Part shown: positions 33,032 to 43,087 of the stretch, in pieces | How the letters are laid out: every line of letters starts with the position of its first letter | Numbering within the stretch: the first letter of the stretch is position 1 | Source of the DNA: Legionellales bacterium | Lineage (GTDB): Bacteria > Pseudomonadota > Gammaproteobacteria > Eutrophobiales > Eutrophobiaceae | Direction: 5' to 3' | NCBI GenBank assembly: GCA_002692205.1 | Contig: NZJM01000050.1 | Location: 1-45,648 of the forward strand | DNA: 45,648 bases | Program-made: the position numbers and the translations under genes | The notes under the pieces: generated by a model | The model's input: only the letters and a program-made list of their open reading frames with translations | Told to the model about the DNA's origin: nothing | Databases searched by the model: none

Positions 33032-33090
33032 TTAACAATTACATTTATTTGTAAAAAGTTTTCACATTTAGAGTATTCTTTAAGAATAGT

Positions 33091-33672
33091 CTAATCTAGA
33101 TATTGAAAAAGTTTCACAACTTTTTGTACGCCTCCAGTTTCTCTAGCAATTGTTGTAGATATTTCCGCCTCTTCTTTGCTAACCAAACCCATCATGTATA
33201 CCACACCTTTTTCAGTAACAATTTTAATAACCAATCCATTTAGTTTTTCATTGGCAAATAATTGTGTTTTAACTTTTGTTGTTATGTATGTGTCACTGCT
33301 TCTGGAAACCATAGAGCTTGGTGCAGCAACGGTGACTTCATTGTAGACATGCGTAACCTTACTAATGCCAGTGACTATATCTGTAAGTTTTTGTTGCATT
33401 TCTGCCAACGGTGCCTCACCTGTTATCAATACTTTTGTATTATAACTAGTTATATTTATATGTGATTGTTCATCTAATTCTGTATCAGCATGTATTGCTC
33501 GGTAGGCTTTTATTTCTATTGTTTGATCTTCAATTACAGTTCCAGCTGTTCTTCTATCTAAAGAAGCTGACGCACCAGCAGCAGCACCACCTGCTGCGGT
33601 AATTGCGCACCCAGACAGAAAAGTCATAATTATCATTAAAACTAATAGCTTAATTTCTTTAAGTTTTCTCAT
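33091..33672 (-). CDS. dolP: BON-domain outer membrane lipoprotein (DolP/YraP-like)
   Basis: 193 aa; lipobox TFLSGC; tandem BON domains; next to diaA. Confidence 0.85.
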   Translation of the reverse strand: MRKLKEIKLLVLMIIMTFLSGCAITAAGGAAAGASASLDRRTAGTVIEDQTIEIKAYRAIHADTELDEQSHINITSYNTKVLITGEAPLAEMQQKLTDIVTGISKVTHVYNEVTVAAPSSMVSRSSDTYITTKVKTQLFANEKLNGLVIKIVTEKGVVYMMGLVSKEEAEISTTIARETGGVQKVVKLFQYLD

Positions 33673-33675
33673 ATT

Positions 33676-34269
<594 letters not shown>

Positions 34270-34358
34270 TTAGAAAATTAATCAAAGAGTTAAACTATAT
34301 TATGCACGAAATATTGCTCGAGTACACTTTGTATAGGCAGTGATTACGACTATAGTAG

Positions 34359-36122
34359 TCATTCCAATAATACTGGTTTTCCCTTAACAAATTTGGCTTT
34401 ACGTAAATTACGCTTAATAATATTCTCTGCAATTATAGTTAAATCACCAGTTTCTCCCGGCATCATGCTATTTTTTTCATTAGCAAGACGATTTATCTCA
34501 GGAATTATATTGTACGCATCAACACCAAGGGCATATAAACGCCGATATTGAGATTTTTCTTGAGCCCAATTCCTATTAAGCACATCCTGAATAATTGATA
34601 ACTGTCTTTTAATATCAAGTATCCATGGTATGTCGACAAATATTACACCGTTTAAATCAATATCTTTATTACTATCTACGATGCCACTAAATATATGTGA
34701 AGTTGAATATATAGGCAAATTATCAGCATGGTGAAAACGAATTTGAGGGATTAACTGGCGTGCATCGTTAGGTACTGCTGCAGCAAATATAAAATCAACA
34801 TCTTGTCTACGTCGCTCAACATTATGAATTTTTATATTCAATTTATTTCTAAGATTTTTAGTTCGTTGTTCACTTAAATCAATATTTAAAAGTTCTTTGA
34901 CGGGTGATGAGAAATCTGTCGTATTATTTATAAAGCTAGAGTGCTCTGAAATTTCTCCACCAAGTTGAATCCAATACTTTTTGAATGTTTCGGCAAGGCG
35001 ATTGCCCCATGGTGTGTTAGGTGTTAATACTAATGCGTTTTGATGCCCATCATTAAAGGCAATTTCTGCAATTTGAATTATTTCATCTTCGGGAGATAAT
35101 CCAAATTGGAATAAGTTACTCTCATTTCTTATTTCTTTATTTTTATCTTGACGATTTAATGCAAGTATTTTTATATCCCCATTTTTATTTTCATACAATT
35201 GATTTGTTGCCTCTTTTTCTAATGGTCCGACAATATAGTCTGCACCGTCATCCAATGCTCTTTGATATACATCAATTATATTTAAACTATTTGCGTCATA
35301 TATTTCAATATCTGCTTTTTCTTCTTTATCTAAATACCAAGCAGCTAAAAAGCCATCACGTATGGCAATAGACGAATTTTTATACTTTCCTGTTAAAGGA
35401 AGTAGCAATCCAATCTTTGTAGGCCGTTCTATTGATTTTTCACTTTGTTCCAAAAGTTTCTCAGTTATTGATATTTGCGCATAATGATCGGGATATCTCT
35501 GTGACCACCCATAAATTGCGTCTTCTAATTTTTTTGTTTGATATTTGTATGTCTTATTTATAAATGCTAGCTCAATCCAGCTAATTAAAAGATCAGGAGA
35601 GGCAAGTCTCAAATCCTCTAGTTGTTCAAGCGGTATTAGCTCAAATATTTCCCATACTTTTTGACTATTTTGTTTAAGGGTTGCTGATGAATTTGAATAT
35701 TTTGTTACTTTTAACTGTTCTGTAGCAGCTTTTAGGTAATTGCCATATGCTAGATTAGCTTCTGCTAATATTTCGTGATATGCAATTATAAAAGTAAAAG
35801 GTATCTCATCTTCATGTATCGCATACAGCATGTTTAATGCTTTTCCAGGTTTTCCAGATTCCAAATGAAAGTTCGCATTTAAGATTGTAGCTCTTGATTG
35901 AATTTTTATATCTTCACGATTTAAAGCACTATTTTGTAATATTTTTCTTGCCTTATCATATTCTCTTATACTCACATGGGCGTCTATTGCTTTAAGTAAT
36001 CTAGCATTCTCATTTTCTTGTTGTATCTGCTCGGTGACAGCCTCATCAGCCTCGCGGGTGGATGTTAGCTTACAGCCCGTGACAAAAGTCAACAAAATAA
36101 TAAAAATTATCGAAAGTCTCAT
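34359..36122 (-). CDS. lpoA: Penicillin-binding protein activator LpoA
   Basis: Start refined to MRLSIIFIILLTFVTGC (lipobox), avoiding overlap with rsmI; IGLLLPLTGKYKNSSIAIRDGFLAAWY periplasmic-binding-like domain. Confidence 0.88.
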   Translation of the reverse strand: MRLSIIFIILLTFVTGCKLTSTREADEAVTEQIQQENENARLLKAIDAHVSIREYDKARKILQNSALNREDIKIQSRATILNANFHLESGKPGKALNMLYAIHEDEIPFTFIIAYHEILAEANLAYGNYLKAATEQLKVTKYSNSSATLKQNSQKVWEIFELIPLEQLEDLRLASPDLLISWIELAFINKTYKYQTKKLEDAIYGWSQRYPDHYAQISITEKLLEQSEKSIERPTKIGLLLPLTGKYKNSSIAIRDGFLAAWYLDKEEKADIEIYDANSLNIIDVYQRALDDGADYIVGPLEKEATNQLYENKNGDIKILALNRQDKNKEIRNESNLFQFGLSPEDEIIQIAEIAFNDGHQNALVLTPNTPWGNRLAETFKKYWIQLGGEISEHSSFINNTTDFSSPVKELLNIDLSEQRTKNLRNKLNIKIHNVERRRQDVDFIFAAAVPNDARQLIPQIRFHHADNLPIYSTSHIFSGIVDSNKDIDLNGVIFVDIPWILDIKRQLSIIQDVLNRNWAQEKSQYRRLYALGVDAYNIIPEINRLANEKNSMMPGETGDLTIIAENIIKRNLRKAKFVKGKPVLLE

Positions 36123-36191
36123 GCCTATATTGTGTAACATAAAGCTAATAATTTCGAGGCCGATTTTAGATAAAAAACGAGGAGTAATTAA

Positions 36192-37025
36192 TTGGCAGGA
36201 CATTTATACATTGTCGCCACCCCAATTGGCAACTTGGGCGATATAACAAAGCGAGCAATTGAAATTTTGCAGCAAGTAGATTTGATTGCGGCTGAAGATA
36301 CAAGGCGCAGTAAAATACTATTAGAGCATTTTGCGATTTCTAGCGAAATTATTGCATATCATGAACATAACGAAAATAAACTCACCCCTAAATTAATTAA
36401 ATATCTAGATAGTGGCAAATCTATTGCGCTTATATCCGACGCAGGTACACCATTAATTAATGATCCTGGTTATAAATTGGTTATATCCGCGCACGATAAA
36501 GATATTAAAGTTATTCCGATACCAGGGGTTTCTGCCGTTATTACAGGTTTATCTGTATCAGGTATACCATGTAATAAATTTATTTTTGAGGGTTATTTGC
36601 CATCAAAAACAATATCAAGAAAAAAGTATTTAAAAACTTTAATTACTGAGTCTAGAACATTAGTATTTTATGAAGCACCACACCGAATATCAGAGCTCAT
36701 AGATGATATGTGCATAATATTTGGCTCTTCACGGCGTATAGCCATTGCTCGTGAATTGACGAAAAAACATGAACAAATATTACAAGGTACACTATCTAGT
36801 ATTAAGCTGAAAATAGAGACCGGAGAAATAAAAAATAAAGGAGAATTTGTTGTTCTGGTTGAAGGTGAACAGGAGAATCTAATTTGTAATTCCGAGATTC
36901 AGCGCATAAACCATATTTTATTAGAAAAACTTTCGCCAAAAGATGCAATCAAACTTACAGCACAAATAACTAAAAAGAAAAAAAATGATATATACAAGTT
37001 AGTTGTCGAGAATGACAAAACATAA
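36192..37025 (+). CDS. rsmI: 16S rRNA (cytidine(1402)-2'-O)-methyltransferase
   Basis: 277 aa; LYIVATPIGNLGDITKRAIEIL, LISDAGTPLINDPGY, TTG start after GGAG. Confidence 0.95.
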   Translation: MAGHLYIVATPIGNLGDITKRAIEILQQVDLIAAEDTRRSKILLEHFAISSEIIAYHEHNENKLTPKLIKYLDSGKSIALISDAGTPLINDPGYKLVISAHDKDIKVIPIPGVSAVITGLSVSGIPCNKFIFEGYLPSKTISRKKYLKTLITESRTLVFYEAPHRISELIDDMCIIFGSSRRIAIARELTKKHEQILQGTLSSIKLKIETGEIKNKGEFVVLVEGEQENLICNSEIQRINHILLEKLSPKDAIKLTAQITKKKKNDIYKLVVENDKT

Positions 37026-37074
37026 TATCAAATTAACTTGCAACTAATATCTATAATAATAAAATTAGCATTAT

Positions 37075-37413
37075 GAGTTGGCCAGGCAATCGCTATTGAA
37101 GATTACTTTAGTAGAGGAAAGTCCGGGCTCCATAGGGCTAGGTGCCAGATAACATCTGGGCGACGTGAGTCGATGGAAAGTGCCACAGAAATTATACCGC
37201 CCAATTATCTGGGTAAGGGTGAAATGGTGTGGTAAGAGCACACCGCGCTGTTAGTAATGGCAGTGGCAGGGTAAACCCCGCCGGGAGCAAGACCAAATAG
37301 AGGAGCAATGGTGCGGCCCGCACTGTTCCTGGGTAGGTTGCTAGAAGTGCGTGGTGACATGCACTCAAGATGAATGATTGCCCATGACAGAACCCGGCTT
37401 ATCGGCCAACTCT
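37075..37413 (+). ncRNA. rnpB: RNase P RNA, bacterial type A
   Basis: GAGGAAAGTCCGGGCTCCATAGGGC, CGGGAGCAAGACCAAATAG, ACAGAACCCGGCTTATCGGCCAACTC; P1 ends GAGTTGGCC/GGCCAACTC pair. Confidence 0.96.
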
Positions 37414-37441
37414 ACATTTTATTTTTTTGGAGGACTTTTTA

Positions 37442-37882
37442 ATGAAGTGGAATGTTTATTTGTCAGGAGAAATACACACAGATTGGAGAGATAAAATAAA
37501 GGAAGGAACTGAAAAACTAGATTTACCGATACTATATACCTCTGCTGTTTTGGATCACGAGTCAAGTGATGCAGCAGGCGATCATTTAGGTAGCGAAGAG
37601 AATAATTTTTGGCGCGATCATAAATCCTCAAAGGTTAATTGTATCCGAACAAGAACATTAATTGAAAAGTGTGATATTGCCATTGTTCGTTTTGGAAATA
37701 AATTTAAGCAGTGGAATGCTGCTTTTGATGCAGGATGCTGTGCTGCGTTGAGTAAACCATATATAACTCTTCATGATGAGGATATTATTCACCCATTGAA
37801 AGAAGTTGATGCCTCAGCGTTAGCATGGGCAAGAACTCCGGAACAAGTTATAGAAACACTAGAATACGTCATAAATGCTTAG
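37442..37882 (+). CDS. ytoQ: YtoQ family protein (nucleoside 2-deoxyribosyltransferase-like fold)
   Basis: Start refined to MKWNVYLSGEIHTDWRDKIKEG after GGAGG; WNAAFDAGCCAALSKPYITLHDEDIIHPLKEVDA. Confidence 0.85.
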   Translation: MKWNVYLSGEIHTDWRDKIKEGTEKLDLPILYTSAVLDHESSDAAGDHLGSEENNFWRDHKSSKVNCIRTRTLIEKCDIAIVRFGNKFKQWNAAFDAGCCAALSKPYITLHDEDIIHPLKEVDASALAWARTPEQVIETLEYVINA

Positions 37883-38056
37883 TTTTTGTAGAAAAAAATC
37901 GAAACTTAAAGTAATTTATTATATATATCGCGGAACTTTATGAAATAAATGATGTTATTGTATGACTATTTTTGAATTCACCTCAAAAAATTAATTTATC
38001 TAAGCTAAGTCTTTGTTAAATATAGGACATTTATAACGAAAAAATACAATCAATCC

Positions 38057-38086
38057 TTGACATAGAAGCCTCAAAATCCCTATAGT
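38057..38086 (+). promoter_or_regulatory. Candidate sigma70 promoter for the mraZ/dcw operon (TTGACA-N18-TATAGT)
   Basis: TTGACA 38057..38062, TATAGT 38081..38086. Confidence 0.75.
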
Positions 38087-38094
38087 TGTATAAG

Positions 38095-38119
38095 TGGGGT
38101 AATGTGGGTAAAAGTGGAA
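38095..38119 (+). promoter_or_regulatory. Candidate MraZ operator: TGGGN repeats at 10-bp spacing
   Basis: TGGGG-TAATG-TGGGT-AAAAG-TGGAA directly downstream of the -10, upstream of mraZ. Confidence 0.8.
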
Positions 38120-38146
38120 TTTACCAACATACAGAGGATTATTTTT

Positions 38147-38608
38147 ATGTTTAGAGGCTTTAGTAAAATCAGTGTCGACAGCAAGGGGCGGTTAGCGATT
38201 CCAAGTCGTTACCGTGCTCTCGTTTTAGATCAAGCTCAAAATAATCTAGTCATAACCTTAAACCCCCTGGACCGATCTCTATGGCTTTATCCGTTACCCG
38301 AATGGGAACTGATAGAAGATAAATTATCCGCTCTATCCGATTTTGATAAGCAAAGCAGAAGAACAAAACAGATGATGAGGGGTTACGCAAACGATTGTCA
38401 ATTAGATAGCCAAGGCCGAATACTAATACCAAAAGAATTACGAAATCATGCAGCTTTAACAAAACAAGTTGTAATTTTAGGACAAGGTAACAAATTCGAA
38501 ATTTGGGATGAAAAGTCTTGGCAAAAACAACGGGATGACTGGCTAGAGTCAGTTGGCGATGAATCAGTATCCTCCTCCTCTGATTCATTGCACTCGTTGT
38601 CACTATAA
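38147..38608 (+). CDS. mraZ: Transcriptional regulator MraZ
   Basis: Start refined to MFRGFSKISVDSKGRLAIPSRYR; second repeat CQLDSQGRILIPKELR. Confidence 0.96.
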   Translation: MFRGFSKISVDSKGRLAIPSRYRALVLDQAQNNLVITLNPLDRSLWLYPLPEWELIEDKLSALSDFDKQSRRTKQMMRGYANDCQLDSQGRILIPKELRNHAALTKQVVILGQGNKFEIWDEKSWQKQRDDWLESVGDESVSSSSDSLHSLSL

Positions 38609-38639
38609 GCTTATGAATATAAAAAAGGCGAATTAGAAA

Positions 38640-39566
38640 TTGTATTATGAGCACGAGCCAGTTTTATTAGATGAAGTTATCAAAGCACTCAATATACAAC
38701 CTGATGGTTTCTACATTGATGGTACTTTTGGTAGGGGTGGACATAGTCGAGAAATTATTAAAAGACTTAGTAGCAAAGGACGTTTACTTGCCTTTGATAA
38801 AGATCCAGATGCGGTTATGTCGATTGGAGCAGATCTTATACAAGACGAACGTTTTGAAATTATCAAAGGCTCATTCACTATGTTAATGCAATATGCAAAA
38901 CAGTATAAAGTTGATAATCAGATTTCTGGTGTATTATTCGATTTTGGTGTTTCTTCACCACAACTTGATGATATAAAACGGGGGTTTAGTTTTAAATATG
39001 ATTCGCCCCTAGATATGCGCATGAATCCAACCGAAGGTCAAAGTGTTGCTGATTGGTTAAAAAAAGCAAGTGAATCTGAAGTTGCAGATATAATCTATAA
39101 GTATGGAGAAGAGAGAGCTTCAAGAAAAATAGCTAAAGCTATAATTGATTTTAGAAACAGATCTCCAATAAATAGTACAATTCAACTTGCAAAAATAATA
39201 TCTAAAGCCAAGCCTAGTTATAAGCAAGATATCCACCCCGCTACTAAGACGTTTCAAGCATTTCGTATTTTTATAAATCATGAACTTGATGAAATAAGAG
39301 ATGCGCTACCTAAGGCGACTGATGTTTTATGTAAAGGAGGTAGGCTTGTGGCAATCAGTTTTCATTCGCTTGAGGATAGGATAGTTAAGCGTTTCATGCG
39401 TGACCAATCAAAGCCGAAAGAACAACCAATCGAGTTGCCAATACTCAGAGATAAGGGTGATATAAAATTAAAAATAATTGGAAAAAAAATCCGCCCAACT
39501 ATCAACGAATTATCTAAAAATCATAGAGCTCGAAGTGCTCTACTTCGAATAGCTGAGCGTATGTAA
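38640..39566 (+). CDS. rsmH: 16S rRNA (cytosine(1402)-N(4))-methyltransferase
   Basis: 308 aa; HEPVLLDEVI, GTFGRGGHSREI, VLFDFGVSSPQLD, SFHSLEDRIVKRF; TTG start. Confidence 0.97.
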   Translation: MYYEHEPVLLDEVIKALNIQPDGFYIDGTFGRGGHSREIIKRLSSKGRLLAFDKDPDAVMSIGADLIQDERFEIIKGSFTMLMQYAKQYKVDNQISGVLFDFGVSSPQLDDIKRGFSFKYDSPLDMRMNPTEGQSVADWLKKASESEVADIIYKYGEERASRKIAKAIIDFRNRSPINSTIQLAKIISKAKPSYKQDIHPATKTFQAFRIFINHELDEIRDALPKATDVLCKGGRLVAISFHSLEDRIVKRFMRDQSKPKEQPIELPILRDKGDIKLKIIGKKIRPTINELSKNHRARSALLRIAERM

Positions 39567-39568
39567 GA

Positions 39569-39829
39569 ATGAAAATTTTAATACATTTAGGAATATATAT
39601 CGCAGTAATTTTTTCAGCTATAGAGGTTGTCACTTCGAGGCATGATACTAGGGAACTTTTTAGGGAGAAACAATCTTCGCTTAAGGTACAAGATAATTTG
39701 ATTGAACAATGGGGACGTTTGCGTCTCGAGTATGGTACTTGGTCTATAAATGACAGAATTGATCAGTATGCTCGAAAAGAATTAAGCATGAAAAAGCCAA
39801 TCGGTACAATAGTGATATTAACTAAATGA
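39569..39829 (+). CDS. ftsL: Cell division protein FtsL
   Basis: 86 aa, single TM plus heptad region, between rsmH and ftsI. Confidence 0.9.
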   Translation: MKILIHLGIYIAVIFSAIEVVTSRHDTRELFREKQSSLKVQDNLIEQWGRLRLEYGTWSINDRIDQYARKELSMKKPIGTIVILTK

Positions 39830-41589
39830 AAAAAAATAACAAAAATATAACAAGCCCTTTTCGTTACTGGTTTATTATTAGCTTATTTATTATTAGTACT
39901 TTTGTATTATTTTCTAGAGCAGTTTACTTGCAAGTTATTGATGCTGATTTTTTAAAAAAAGAAGGTGACAGAAGGTCGATACGACTAATTAGCGATCCGG
40001 TGCATCGTGGAGCAATTATGGATCGAAATGGCGAGCAATTAGCGATAAGCACTCCTGTCGACTCAATAATCGCTGAACCAAGAAAAGTGTTGAAAGCTGA
40101 CAAAATTGATCTAATTGCATTAGCAAGTATTCTTAATATATCTCAACAAAAACTTATAGAGAGACTGAATAATAATATTAAGCGCGATTTTCTTTACCTT
40201 GATCGCCATGCAAATTCAAATACAGTCAAGGTAATAAAAGAACTTTCAATAAAGGGAGTGTACACGCAGCCAGAATATAAACGTTATTACCCATCAGCAG
40301 AGATAACTGCACATATTATTGGATTTACTAATATTGACGATATCGGTCAAGAAGGTATTGAATTGGCCTATGATGAAATATTAAAAGGTAATTCAGGAAA
40401 AAAACTTGTACTTAAAGATCGAAAACGTCGGATTGTTCGTGATATTGAGAGTGTTATAGCATCTAAACCCGGTACCGATATAAATCTTAGTATTGACAAA
40501 CGCATTCAGTATTTAGCACATCGTGAACTATCTACTGCCATTAAGGCTCATGCTGCAAAATCTGGCTCACTAGTTATGCTTGATGTCAAAACTGGTGAAG
40601 TTATCGCGATGGTCGGTCAACCATCATTTAATCCAAACAATCTTAGAATTGCAGATAGAAAAGCTATTCGTAATCGTAATGTAACCGATAGTTACGAGCC
40701 TGGCTCAACGATGAAAGTTTTTACAATTGCCGCTGGTTTAGAGTCAGGGATTTTTACTCCACAAACGATAATAGATACTTCTCCCGGTATTTTTAGAGTT
40801 GGTAATAAGTCAATTTCAGACCATCATGATTATGGCTCAATAGATGTTACGACTATTATCACAAAATCTAGCAATATAGGAGCAAGTAAAATTGCTCTAG
40901 CATTAAAACCAGAATTTTTTTATGACCTTTTAGTTAGATTTGGTTTTGGAGATACAACTAACAGTGGCTATCCTGGTGAACAATCTGGTGTTCTGAGATT
41001 TTATGATAAATGGTCTGAGCAGGATATGGCAACTTTATCCTTTGGTTACGGTATTCAGGTCACGCCTCTAAAATTAGCACAAGCATATGCCGTAATTGCA
41101 AATGATGGCCTTAAGTTACCCGTTTCTTTTATCAAAATAACTAAACCAAATATGAGTGAGAGAGTGATTTCTGAAAATATAGCAAGACAGATTAAGATGA
41201 TGTTAGAGACAGTTGTATCTTCTGGAGGTACTGCTAGAAAAGCTTCAATTGAAGGCTATAGAGTTTTAGGTAAAACAGGAACAACACTTAAATATAATGC
41301 TCAAGCTGGAACATACTATGATGATCGTTACCGTTCGCTTTTTGTTGGGATTGTTCCCGCAGTCAATCCTAGGTTTGTAACGGTTGTTGTAATAGATGAG
41401 CCTGATAAAGATAAAGGATACTACGGGGGTGATGTTGCGGCACCTGTATTTTCAAAAGTTATGCAGGGTGCATTACGTATTTTAGATGTCCCGCCAGATA
41501 ATTTAAATGGTTTCAATAATTCGATAATAGCTAATATCGATAAAAAAATAAGCAAAGACTTAGAGAGCGTTGATAATGATGGCACCTGA
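39826..41589 (+). CDS. ftsI: Peptidoglycan D,D-transpeptidase FtsI (PBP3)
   Basis: 587 aa; SYEPGSTMK (SxxK), KSSNIG (SxN), GKTGTT (KTG). Confidence 0.97.
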   Translation: MKKNNKNITSPFRYWFIISLFIISTFVLFSRAVYLQVIDADFLKKEGDRRSIRLISDPVHRGAIMDRNGEQLAISTPVDSIIAEPRKVLKADKIDLIALASILNISQQKLIERLNNNIKRDFLYLDRHANSNTVKVIKELSIKGVYTQPEYKRYYPSAEITAHIIGFTNIDDIGQEGIELAYDEILKGNSGKKLVLKDRKRRIVRDIESVIASKPGTDINLSIDKRIQYLAHRELSTAIKAHAAKSGSLVMLDVKTGEVIAMVGQPSFNPNNLRIADRKAIRNRNVTDSYEPGSTMKVFTIAAGLESGIFTPQTIIDTSPGIFRVGNKSISDHHDYGSIDVTTIITKSSNIGASKIALALKPEFFYDLLVRFGFGDTTNSGYPGEQSGVLRFYDKWSEQDMATLSFGYGIQVTPLKLAQAYAVIANDGLKLPVSFIKITKPNMSERVISENIARQIKMMLETVVSSGGTARKASIEGYRVLGKTGTTLKYNAQAGTYYDDRYRSLFVGIVPAVNPRFVTVVVIDEPDKDKGYYGGDVAAPVFSKVMQGALRILDVPPDNLNGFNNSIIANIDKKISKDLESVDNDGT

Positions 41590-43087
41590 AAAATTAAATT
41601 ATGTAACATCATTAAAGCAATTATTAATGGGTTTATGTGAAGTTACTTCTGTAATTGATGTGACCGGTGTTGCTATTGATAGCAGGGAAGTCGAATCAGG
41701 TAATTTGTTTATTGCTTATAGAGGTTCAATTGACAATGGTATTGATTATATAGATGAGGCTATTCAGAGAGGCGCGTCCGCGATCATTATTGATGAACTT
41801 CAGGAATTTAATCCAAAATCAATTCCTGTTAAGTATTTTAGAGTTACGAACTTAAGAAAGAATGCTGGTCATATAATTAGTAGATTCTATGGGTGTCCAT
41901 CAAAGAATATAAATATAGTGGGTGTAACTGGTACAAATGGAAAAACAACAGTTTCATATATCATTGCTTATGCTAATTATAAGCTTAAAAAAAATAGTGC
42001 ATTCATAGGGACACTAGGCTATGGACTTTTTGGCCAAATAGAAACAAGCAAGACAACAACTCCAGATGCAGTAACACTTCATTCATTATTTTCAAGATGG
42101 GAGACACAAGTTGATTCTGTAGCAATGGAGGTGTCTTCACATGCCTTAGATCAGGGAAGAGTTGAAGGTACAGAGTTTGATATGGCTGTTTTTACAAACT
42201 TAAGTAGGGATCATCTCGATTATCATAATAATATTGAAGATTATATTAATGCTAAATTTTCTTTATTTGAAAAAAGAAGCCTCAAGAATGCCGTAATTAA
42301 TATTGAAGATTCATATGGAGCTATGCTAATTGATAGGCTGCCGACAAGTGTAAATATATTTGCATATTCTAATAACAAAAGTAATCTTAAATTTTATAAA
42401 AGAAAAAATATATCCTTTGTTTATTGTGAAAGTATAGAAATTTATGCTAATGCTAAATCAATAACTATTCAAAGCCCCTGGGGCGCAGTAAATGTCAGAG
42501 TAAATTTACTTGGCGAATTTAATGTTGCTAATATCCTGGCTGCCTTTACTGTATTGTGTGTATCCGGGCTATCAATTGATAAGGTTGCTGAAGCTCTATC
42601 AAGTTTTACCGGGTTACCTGGTAGGATGGAAGTTTTTTCATCACAAGATAAGCCGCTAATTATTATTGACTATGCCCATACACCAGACGCACTTAAAAAA
42701 GCACTGACTTCGTTAAGAGATTATTGTAAGGGGCAATTATTTTGTATATTTGGTTGTGGCGGTGGACGAGATATTGGGAAACGCGCTCAAATGGGTTCTA
42801 TTGCCGAGTCTTTATCCGATCATATTGTTTTAACTAATGATAATCCTCGAGACGAACCAACAGATAAAATTTTCAGTGATATTCTTGAAGGAATTCAGAA
42901 TAAAGCGAACGTCATTGTTAAACCAGACCGATCCGATGCATTAATCACAACATTTCTTGAGGCTAATAAAGGGGATATTATTTTATTAGCCGGCAAAGGG
43001 CACGAAGTGACACAGCAAATAGGCGCAAATTTCATTCCTTTTTCTGATCGAGAGCTAGCAAAACGTCTAACCGAGGTGCATATATGA
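41579..43087 (+). CDS. murE: UDP-MurNAc-L-Ala-D-Glu:meso-DAP ligase
   Basis: VGVTGTNGKTTVSYII, TNDNPRDEP (DNPR, DAP-type); start refined to ATG at 41579 (41576 or 41570 also possible). Confidence 0.96.
   Translation: MAPEKLNYVTSLKQLLMGLCEVTSVIDVTGVAIDSREVESGNLFIAYRGSIDNGIDYIDEAIQRGASAIIIDELQEFNPKSIPVKYFRVTNLRKNAGHIISRFYGCPSKNINIVGVTGTNGKTTVSYIIAYANYKLKKNSAFIGTLGYGLFGQIETSKTTTPDAVTLHSLFSRWETQVDSVAMEVSSHALDQGRVEGTEFDMAVFTNLSRDHLDYHNNIEDYINAKFSLFEKRSLKNAVINIEDSYGAMLIDRLPTSVNIFAYSNNKSNLKFYKRKNISFVYCESIEIYANAKSITIQSPWGAVNVRVNLLGEFNVANILAAFTVLCVSGLSIDKVAEALSSFTGLPGRMEVFSSQDKPLIIIDYAHTPDALKKALTSLRDYCKGQLFCIFGCGGGRDIGKRAQMGSIAESLSDHIVLTNDNPRDEPTDKIFSDILEGIQNKANVIVKPDRSDALITTFLEANKGDIILLAGKGHEVTQQIGANFIPFSDRELAKRLTEVHI

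Noticed and set aside
38250-38654. 134-aa - strand ORF
   Set aside because: Antisense to mraZ and its promoter-proximal coding region; no domain recognised.
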